From Acidobacteriota bacterium (GTDB lineage Bacteria; Acidobacteriota; UBA6911), in assembly GCA_023265215.1 (NCBI GenBank), contig JAHFUH010000320.1, positions 1-6,485 on the forward strand: a DNA stretch of 6,485 nt, read 5' to 3'. The notes beneath the pieces were generated by a model. The model ran no database searches, was not told the origin of the DNA, and was given only the letters and a program-made list of their open reading frames with translations. Shown here piece by piece: positions 1 to 4,703 of this stretch. The translations under genes were made by a program, and so were the position numbers. Every line of letters begins with the position of its first letter. Position 1 is the stretch's first letter.

Positions 1-195
1 ATTGTCATAATCAAAGCCGTCGTCAACAAGGACGGATATGTAATTAATCCCGTGATCCTGTCGGGTTTGGGCTATGGGCTGGACGAGTCGGCGCTTAAGA
101 CTCTTTTGACAAAATGGCATTTCAATCCGGGCACCCTCGACGGAACGCCTGTGGACGTGCAGGCAAATATCGAAGTTTCTTTCCGGCTTTATTAA
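1..195 (+). CDS. TonB-like energy transducer, C-terminal domain (5' end outside window)
   Basis: The first 64 codons of the window, in the frame of base 1, form an open stretch ending in TAA at 193-195. They read as the periplasmic C-terminal domain of a TonB-family protein, which contacts the TonB box of outer-membrane receptors and passes on proton-motive energy from ExbB/ExbD. Visible family marks are the strand IVIIKAVVNKDGYV, the helix-forming GYGLDESALKTL, the aromatic turn KWHFNPGTLDGTPV, and the closing strand VQANIEVSFRLY, which ends the protein exactly where the family normally ends. The membrane anchor and proline-rich linker would lie to the left of the window. This wording of the domain is common in Acidobacteriota, where such domains also occur on proteins other than classical TonB, so the full architecture is unknown. 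No exb genes are visible. Confidence 0.88.
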   Translation: MVIIKAVVNKDGYVINPVILSGLGYGLDESALKTLLTKWHFNPGTLDGTPVDVQANIEVSFRLY

Positions 196-218
196 TCAGT
201 CGCCGGCGTTTCGTCCAA

Positions 219-332
219 GGCCATTTGCTTATCGCAGGAATTGCCCTGGAACTCGGAGCCGTTCTCATTACAAGAAACCGCAAATATTACCAGAGCGTTC
301 CGGGTCTAAAACTCAGCTCGCAAAACCATTAG
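219..332 (+). pseudogene. PIN-domain (VapC-like) toxin remnant, C-terminal quarter only
   Basis: The frame of base 219 reads GHLLIAGIALELGAV, then LITRNRKYYQSVPGLKL, and stops at TAG 330-332. This matches the end of many VapC-type PIN ribonucleases, whose usual pattern is NDLLIAAxAL...LVTRNxxxFxxIPGLxLxxW. Nothing upstream looks like the rest of a PIN fold: the TonB-like gene stops only 23 bp before, and the apparent ATG at 114 lies inside that gene in another frame. The acidic residue expected just before LLIA is His here (GAT/GAC to CAT would explain it), so a catalytic metal ligand is also missing. No antitoxin gene adjoins it. I read it as a dead tail left by a deletion. A short unrelated ORF is possible, but the run of family-like positions makes chance unlikely. 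Confidence 0.68.
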
Positions 333-336
333 CAAT

Positions 337-362
337 CACACGAAGCTTCAATTGCCCGTGTG
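337..362. terminator. Possible weak terminator hairpin between convergent genes
   Basis: CACACG at 337-342 pairs with CGTGTG at 357-362 across a 14-nt loop. It lies between the plus-strand TonB/PIN-remnant side and the minus-strand glgB end at 416. On the minus strand it is followed by a loosely T-rich stretch (attgctaatggttttg), which would suit glgB termination. There is no true T-run on either side, so this is only a candidate. Confidence 0.22.
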
Positions 363-415
363 GCGGAAGAATTGGGCATATTCGCGCAAAACAACCGGGG
401 GGGCATGATGTGGCG

Positions 416-2329
416 CTACGCCATTTTAAAAAAAACGATTGCCAGTGGTGGGAGCATCAGTTTTAGCGAAAAATTGCGGCCATGCTCCTGTACCGGCTCC
501 GCCATGACTCCACCGGAATTTCCTGCGCCGCTGCCGAAATATTCTTTGCCGTCGCTATTTAGTATTTCCTTCCAGAATCCGCCGGATGGAACGCCCACAC
601 GGTAGCCAACTCGAGGCGCCGGCGTAAAGTTGCAGACCGCCAGGATTACCTCGCCCGGATTGGCTCCTTTGCGCAGGAAGGATATGATGCTGTTATCCGC
701 ATCGCTGCCGTCGATCCATTCAAATCCCTCTGATTCCGTATCCAGGTGCAGTGCCGGTTCATATCGATAAAGGCGGTTGATGTCTTCAACCCACCGGTGA
801 AGGCCCTGATGGCTTTCGTACTGCAACAGATGCCAGTCCAGGCTGCTGTTGTGATCCCACTCTCGCCATTGCCCTATTTCGCCCCCCATAAACAGCATTT
901 TCTTCCCGGGTTGGGCGTACATATATCCAAGCAGAATGCGCAGATTGGCAAATTTTTGCCAATCATCGCCCGGCATCTTCGAGAGAAGCGAACCCTTGCC
1001 GTGCACGACCTCGTCGTGAGAAAGGGGCATGATGAAGTTTTCTGAAAAAGAATACAGCGATCGGAATGTAATTTCGTTATGGTGGTACTTGCGATGGACC
1101 GGGTCATGGCTGATATATTTCAAGGTGTCGTGCATCCAGCCCATATCCCATTTGAAGCCGAAGCCAAGCCCTCCTACGTAGGGCGGTCTTGTTGCCATAG
1201 GCCAGGCTGTGGATTCTTCTGCAATGGTCTGGGTGTCCGGATGCGCTTTATAGACTTCCTGGTTCAAGCGGCGGATGAAGTCAACCGCTTCCAGGTTTTC
1301 TCTTCCGCCAAACTGGTTGGGAATCCATTCCCCTTCTTTTCTTGAATAGTCCAGGTAAAGCATGGAGGCGACCGCATCTACGCGCAAACCATCGATGTGA
1401 TATTTGTCCAGCCAGAAAAGCCCGCTGCTGATAAGAAAACTGCGAATTTCGTTTCGGCCATAATTAAAAATGGAGGTGTTCCAGTCGGGGTGCAATCCTT
1501 TTCTTTCATCCGCATGTTCGTAAAGATGTGTTCCGTCAAAAAAAGTCAGACCATGCTCGTCATTTGGGAAATGGGATGGGACCCAATCCAATATGACGCC
1601 GATTCCATGCTGGTGCAGGCAGTCCACCAGATACATAAAATCCTGGGGGCTGCCATATCTCTGGGTGGGTGCAAAGAAGCCGGTTACCTGATAGCCCCAG
1701 GATCCATAGAAGGGATGCTCCATTATGGGCATGAGCTCCACATGCGTAAAGCCGGTTGCGAGCACATACTCAACGAGGCTGTGGGCAAGCTCACGATAAG
1801 TCAAAGAGCGGTGATTTTCATTTGGGATGCGCTTCCAGGAGCCCGGGTGTACCTCATAGATGGCCATGGGAGAATGGAAAGAACTGTGCGCGTGCCTTTC
1901 TTCCATCCATTTCCAGTCTCCCCACGAGTAGTTCAGATCACAGACCACAGAAGCCGTTGCCGGAGGAAGCTGGGCACAGAAAGCGAAAGGGTCGGCCTTG
2001 TCCACCACGTATCCCTTGTATTTGGTTGAAATGTGGAACTTGTATTGGGCGCCCTTCCCAACTCCGGCCAGGAAACCGTCCCAGATGCCTGAATGCCCCT
2101 TTGAACTCAGCGGATGCTGCGTCTTATTCCAGTTGTTGAAATCGCCGATGATGGATACCTGTTCCGCATTAGGAGCCCATACCGCAAAATAGGTTCCCTC
2201 CTCGCCGCCCGCATTCAGAATATGGGCCCCAAGCTTTTCATAGAGGCGAAAATGTGACCCTTCATTGAAGAGAAACAGGTCGTCATCTGTCAGCAAGTTG
2301 ATGTCGTAACGGATTTGGCTTCCACCCAT
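416..2329 (-). CDS. glgB: 1,4-alpha-glucan branching enzyme GlgB
   Basis: This enzyme cuts an alpha-1,4-glucan chain and re-attaches it by an alpha-1,6 bond, making branches in glycogen in the cytoplasm. Numbering from the ATG at 2329 gives 637 residues. A CBM48-type domain comes first (about 30-115, with FAVWAPNAEQVSIIGDFNNW), then the GH13 barrel. Region I is DWVPSHF (about 248-254), the nucleophile is D318 in GLRVDAV, the acid/base is E371 in IAEES, and the third acid is D439 in SHDEVVHGK. A C-terminal beta domain finishes the protein. It lacks the extra N-terminal domain of the longer E. coli-type enzyme, as many bacterial GlgBs do. A TTG at 2341 and ATGs at 2332 and 2329 are all possible starts. 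GAGGG lies 5 nt before the 2329 ATG but only 2 nt before the 2332 ATG, so I chose 2329. TAGAAT (minus strand, 2368-2363) could be a -10 box without a clear -35. No other glg gene is in view. Confidence 0.96.
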   Translation of the reverse strand: MGGSQIRYDINLLTDDDLFLFNEGSHFRLYEKLGAHILNAGGEEGTYFAVWAPNAEQVSIIGDFNNWNKTQHPLSSKGHSGIWDGFLAGVGKGAQYKFHISTKYKGYVVDKADPFAFCAQLPPATASVVCDLNYSWGDWKWMEERHAHSSFHSPMAIYEVHPGSWKRIPNENHRSLTYRELAHSLVEYVLATGFTHVELMPIMEHPFYGSWGYQVTGFFAPTQRYGSPQDFMYLVDCLHQHGIGVILDWVPSHFPNDEHGLTFFDGTHLYEHADERKGLHPDWNTSIFNYGRNEIRSFLISSGLFWLDKYHIDGLRVDAVASMLYLDYSRKEGEWIPNQFGGRENLEAVDFIRRLNQEVYKAHPDTQTIAEESTAWPMATRPPYVGGLGFGFKWDMGWMHDTLKYISHDPVHRKYHHNEITFRSLYSFSENFIMPLSHDEVVHGKGSLLSKMPGDDWQKFANLRILLGYMYAQPGKKMLFMGGEIGQWREWDHNSSLDWHLLQYESHQGLHRWVEDINRLYRYEPALHLDTESEGFEWIDGSDADNSIISFLRKGANPGEVILAVCNFTPAPRVGYRVGVPSGGFWKEILNSDGKEYFGSGAGNSGGVMAEPVQEHGRNFSLKLMLPPLAIVFFKMA

Positions 2330-2389
2330 CATTTCCCTCAATTCGTTTTAGGAACTTCAAACATTCTATCAGCTTATCCTATCGAAAGC

Positions 2390-2583
2390 ACCTGCGGCAA
2401 GGGAATCATAGGCCCGATACATCGGAGGCTGCGTCGCAATCCCATGTTTTCCTTTGAGTTTTCGATCCTTTGTGTCTTGGAGTTACACTCTGACCAGCAG
2501 ACTGCTCTGCTCTTGCGGATATGACCTGACATTCGGGAGTTCAAAATATCCAAAGATCCCGAATGCCCGGTTTGCAGAAAGTA
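2390..2583 (+). pseudogene. Remnant of MoeB/ThiF/HesA-type E1-like adenylyltransferase, C-terminal part, frameshifted
   Basis: Between glgB and the toxin-antitoxin pair, the plus strand carries pieces of an E1-like ubiquitin-activating-type enzyme in family order. TCGKGIIGPI (2390-2419) resembles the C..aGvlGp segment. Next comes an unreadable stretch, then TLTSRLL (2487-2507) and GYDLTF (2517-2534) in another frame, like the family's (T)LtGrLLlyDaldltF. Back in the first frame, REFKISKDPECPVCRK runs from 2534 to TAG at 2581-2583, which is the typical C-terminus with the second zinc CxxC. The TTC of F and the CGG of R share base 2534, so one lost C explains the switch at that point. Upstream frame 2 also has TGA at 2522-2524. 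Family enzymes adenylate a sulfur-carrier protein such as MoaD or ThiS; this copy cannot. The nucleotide-binding half is absent, presumably deleted. The last segment is the firmest evidence; the first is weaker. Confidence 0.66.
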
Positions 2584-2635
2584 GCCGGGATTATTTCCGC
2601 GTATTCCGTGTCCCTTTATTTGAAAGCTCACGCGT

Positions 2636-2677
2636 AAATAGTGCACGCTGAAATAGTGTTAATTCAGCAAGGGTGCA
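2636..2677 (+). promoter_or_regulatory. Candidate VapB operator / hairpin over the vapB ribosome-binding site
   Basis: AAATAGTG occurs twice in the same orientation, at 2636-2643 and 2651-2658 (15-bp period). Overlapping it is an interrupted palindrome: TGCAC-GCTGAA (2642-2652) faces TTCAGC (2663-2668) and GTGCA (2673-2677), with only AAGG (2669-2672) unpaired between the two right half-arms. That AAGG is the core of the likely Shine-Dalgarno for the ATG at 2680. Antitoxins of the ribbon-helix-helix class usually repress their own operon by binding repeats or palindromes just upstream, so this is a plausible operator. As RNA it could also hold the ribosome-binding site in a bulge. No convincing -35/-10 pair was found. 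Confidence 0.45.
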
Positions 2678-2679
2678 TT

Positions 2680-2898
2680 ATGAAAAACATTACATTGAGT
2701 GCCGACGAGCGCTTGATTCGCTATGCCTGTGAAAAAGCGCGCAAAGAAGAAACCACACTCAATGCGCTTTTCCGGAAATGGCTGGCTCAATACACTGCGC
2801 CCAAAAGGCGACTTCAAGCTTATGACGAGTTGATGGAAAGGCTTTCATACGTTCGTGCAGGGGGCAAGTTATCGAGGGACGGGCTCAATGAAAGGTAA
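2680..2898 (+). CDS. vapB: VapB-type antitoxin, ribbon-helix-helix N-terminus
   Basis: The predicted product has 72 residues. The ATG at 2680 is preceded by AAGGG with a 6-nt gap and begins MKNITLSADERLI, the usual opening strand of ribbon-helix-helix antitoxins. A GTG start at 2641 would add 13 residues without homology-like features and has no ribosome-binding site. The helical part is RYACEKARKEETTLNALFRKWLAQY (about residues 14-38). The tail, with YDELMERLSYVRAG and SRDGLNER, is the type that wraps around a cognate PIN toxin. Expected role: bind and neutralise VapC, and repress the operon together with it. The stop codon (TAA 2896-2898) overlaps the toxin start at 2888 by 11 bp, the classic sign of translational coupling. 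The antitoxin looks fully functional although its partner is interrupted. It could now serve to neutralise related toxins, but that is inference. Confidence 0.85.
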   Translation: MKNITLSADERLIRYACEKARKEETTLNALFRKWLAQYTAPKRRLQAYDELMERLSYVRAGGKLSRDGLNER

Positions 2899-3328
2899 GT
2901 TTTTCCTGGACACCAACATCCTTGTGAATGCTTTTGATTCCACCGCTCCTGAAAAACAGGCGCTGGCCCGCAGGTTAATTTCGAAAGCAGTTGAGGGCAG
3001 CCAGGGCGTGATCAGCTTCCAGGTTGCCCGGGAATTTTTAAATGTGGCGACCTGTAAATTCAAGATCCCTTTTACTGCCTGAGATTGTGCCAAATACCCG
3101 CAATCGGTTCTCTCACCGCTTTGCGAATTTTTCCCGAGCATTGAGTCCTATCATGAAGCGCTTGAAGCCCAGGAGCGATGGCAGTTGGCCTATTATGATT
3201 GCATGATCGTCACCGCTGCGTTAAACGCTGATTGTGAGCGTTTTTTCTCGGAGGGCTTTCAACACGGCCTTAAGATCAGAAATCTCATAATCGAAAATCC
3301 CTTCTACGCCAAAGCTTCGCTACCCTGA
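2888..3328 (+). pseudogene. vapC: VapC-type PIN ribonuclease interrupted by an in-frame TGA
   Basis: VapC toxins cleave RNA, often tRNA or rRNA, through a cluster of acidic residues holding Mg2+ or Mn2+. From the ATG at 2888, the frame reads MKGKFFLDTNILVNAFD, with first acid D8, and SFQVAREFLNVA, with second acid E49. It then meets TGA (3080-3082) at codon 65. Without any frame change the sequence continues as family-like PIN protein: PLCEFFPSIESY, ERWQLAYYDCMIVTAAL (third acid D104), FFSEGFQHGLKI and IIENPF, to TGA at 3326-3328. Full length would be 146 codons, normal for the family. The SED motif reads SEG (E122-G123), so a conserved fourth acid is also altered. The 64-residue product would lack D104 and half the fold. 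The most economical reading is a recent nonsense mutation; sequencing error or UGA readthrough remain possible. It has an 11-bp overlap with vapB. Confidence 0.82.
3083..3105 (+). other. Hairpin directly after the in-frame UGA of vapC
   Basis: GATTGTG (3083-3089) pairs with CGCAATC (3099-3105), giving seven pairs including one T-G, with a 9-nt loop CCAAATACC. The stem begins at the base right after TGA 3080-3082. GCC (3077-3079) can further pair with GGT (3106-3108), leaving the TGA as a 3-nt bulge. Such placement resembles readthrough or SECIS-like elements, but the loop lacks the early guanine typical of bacterial SECIS. A PIN domain has no known need for selenocysteine. It is most likely a chance structure. 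Confidence 0.3.
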
Positions 3329-3343
3329 ATTGGCGAATTTATT
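3316..3343 (+). terminator. Possible weak terminator at the end of vapC
   Basis: TTCGCTA (3316-3322) pairs with TGGCGAA (3331-3337; one T-G pair) over an 8-nt loop that contains the vapC-frame stop, followed by TTTATT (3338-3343). It lies in the 19-bp gap between the convergent vapC and pilT ends and overlaps both edges. The stem is short and the T-tract imperfect, so efficiency would be low. Confidence 0.3.
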
Positions 3344-3347
3344 CCGA

Positions 3348-4487
3348 TTATTCAAACGAAAGGTTGCGCTCGAAGTCCGCGGCGGAAGTCGCGGCCGATT
3401 TGGCTGTTTCCAGATCGATAATCCCGTTGCGGTAGAGATCGGTGACGTGCTGATCGAAAGTCTGCATCCTGTAAAACTCGCGGCCCTTTTCGATGTACTC
3501 CTTCATCATGAAGGTCTTTTCCGGTTCCGCAATGCATTCCTGGATGGTCTGCGTCTGACGCATTATTTCGCATGCGACCACTCGGCCGCTACCGTCGGCC
3601 CTCTTGATCAAACGTTGAGAAATGACCGCAAGCAGGGTTTCGCTCAATCGCAGCCGAGTTGAGGCCTGCTCGGACGGATCGAAGACACTGAGTATGCGCG
3701 AGATTGTTCTGGGCGCGTCCGTTGTGTGGACCGTCGAGAGGACCAGATGTCCTGTTTCCGCAGCTTTGATGGCAATATCAATGGTTTCCTTGTCGCGCAT
3801 TTCCCCCACGAGAATGATGTCCGGATCCTGCCGCAGTGCGGCACGCAACGCTTTTGCGAAACTCTCGGTATCCGATCCGCATTCGCGCTGTGCAATGCTG
3901 CACATGTCATCTCGATAGAGGAATTCTATAGGATCTTCAATGGTGACGATCTTTCGTCGCTTTTTATGATTTATCAGGTTGATCATGGCAGCCAATGTTG
4001 TTGATTTCCCGCTGCCCGTTATGCCCGTTACCAGCACCAACCCGCGTTCAGCCAGCGCAATATCCCCTAGTACGGAGGGCAATTGCAGACTTTCAATTGT
4101 CGGCAAGATATAAGGGATATGGCGCAAAACGAGGGCCAAAGACCGCCGCTGGCTTGAAATGTTGACCCTGAACCGCCCCAGCCCGGGTACCGAGTAAGAG
4201 CAGTCGAAATCCGTCAGCTCTTCAACAAACCTCAATACATTTTCTTTTGTGCATTTGCGGCTTGCGAGCAGAATGCCTCCGGCAATCGAGGCGATTTCGC
4301 TCGGCGTGAGCGGTGCCGAATCGGGGGCTTGAACCAATTCCCCCAATATCCGGATCCGGAAACCGCTTCCGACGGAAATGTGAAGATCGCTGGCCTCCTT
4401 CTCAATCATGACTTTGAGCGTGTTGCCAAAGCGTTCGAAAGGGCTCAGCTTTACTGCAGTTTCGGCTTGAACAATCGCGGCTGACAT
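3348..4487 (-). CDS. pilT: PilT/PilU-family type IV pilus retraction ATPase
   Basis: This is a hexameric cytoplasmic ATPase of the secretion-ATPase superfamily; PilT-like members drive disassembly and retraction of type IV pili at the inner membrane. The protein has 379 residues. The N-terminal PAS-like domain includes ASDLHISVGSGFRIRI (about 32-46). The C-terminal RecA-like domain shows Walker A GITGSGKS (155-162), Asp box TIEDPIEF with E184, Walker B DIILVGEMRD (223-232) and His box LSTVHTTDAPRT (250-261). The tail, MQTFDQHVTDLYRNGII (341-357) and then ADFERNL, together with the length, is closer to PilU and the combined PilT/PilU group than to the shorter classic PilT. The ATG at 4487 follows an in-frame TGA by one codon, so no earlier start exists. 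GAGG sits only 1 nt before the ATG, an unusually tight ribosome-binding site. It converges with vapC (19 bp apart). No other pilus gene is visible, so which paralogue it is remains open. Confidence 0.93.
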   Translation of the reverse strand: MSAAIVQAETAVKLSPFERFGNTLKVMIEKEASDLHISVGSGFRIRILGELVQAPDSAPLTPSEIASIAGGILLASRKCTKENVLRFVEELTDFDCSYSVPGLGRFRVNISSQRRSLALVLRHIPYILPTIESLQLPSVLGDIALAERGLVLVTGITGSGKSTTLAAMINLINHKKRRKIVTIEDPIEFLYRDDMCSIAQRECGSDTESFAKALRAALRQDPDIILVGEMRDKETIDIAIKAAETGHLVLSTVHTTDAPRTISRILSVFDPSEQASTRLRLSETLLAVISQRLIKRADGSGRVVACEIMRQTQTIQECIAEPEKTFMMKEYIEKGREFYRMQTFDQHVTDLYRNGIIDLETAKSAATSAADFERNLSFE

Positions 4488-4542
4488 ACCTCAGCTTTAT
4501 CGTCATTCCATTAGAATAGAAATACCAATAGTTCTGTTGCTA

Positions 4543-4641
4543 CTAATTTTTACATCCATGGAGAAGTTTTCGCAGATCTTCCCGGCAAATGACCGGATTT
4601 GGACTCAAAGCTTTCACAAATTTTTTCATTTGGCATTTCAT
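4543..4641 (-). CDS. Possible 32-residue small ORF between the peptidase and pilT
   Basis: In the 216-bp gap between the M13 gene and pilT, a minus-strand ATG at 4641 (a second at 4629) opens a 32-codon frame ending in TAG 4545-4543. It reads MKCQMKKFVKALSPNP and then VICREDLRKLLHGCKN. The composition is protein-like: a lysine-rich start, a PNP turn and an amphipathic EDLRKLL helix. However, no Shine-Dalgarno precedes either ATG, and I recognise no family. In the same frame it is open upstream only as far as a TGA ten codons before. It could be a small protein read from the same transcript 55 bp before pilT, the tail of a decayed gene, or chance. Confidence 0.2.
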   Translation of the reverse strand: MKCQMKKFVKALSPNPVICREDLRKLLHGCKN

Positions 4642-4703
4642 GCCACGCTGGTGTGGTACGCGCCTTCAGCGCTTGAATCAGGAATGTTTGGCTCCGGATA
4701 ATG

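Noticed and set aside
114..218. ATG at 114 as the true start of a 72-residue protein
   Set aside because: Bases 114-195 belong to the TonB-like domain in another frame; only the part from about 219 resembles protein (PIN tail).
360..605. Plus-strand 81-codon ORF overlapping the glgB end
   Set aside because: Mostly antisense to glgB, with a GTG start lacking a ribosome-binding site and no recognisable domain.
1397..2029. Plus-strand 210-codon ORF
   Set aside because: It is antisense to the conserved glgB catalytic region; composition is a mirror of that gene and there is no domain or ribosome-binding site.
2374..2646. Minus-strand 90-codon ORF upstream of glgB
   Set aside because: It is antisense to the E1-like remnant, with no family-like segment of its own and no start signal.
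2641..2679. GTG at 2641 as the start of the antitoxin
   Set aside because: There is no ribosome-binding site before it, while the ATG at 2680 has AAGGG at a good distance and begins exactly at the conserved MKNITLS strand.
3080..3082. Selenocysteine or reassigned UGA codon in vapC
   Set aside because: The other genes in the window end or encode normally under the standard code, the hairpin lacks SECIS loop features, and the site is not a redox position in PIN proteins; kept only as a low-ranked possibility.
4614..4644. GGCAT-TTC-ATGCC hairpin next to an A/T run as a terminator of the peptidase gene
   Set aside because: On the minus strand the run after the hairpin is A-rich rather than T-rich, and on the plus strand the T-run precedes the hairpin, so neither direction fits intrinsic termination.
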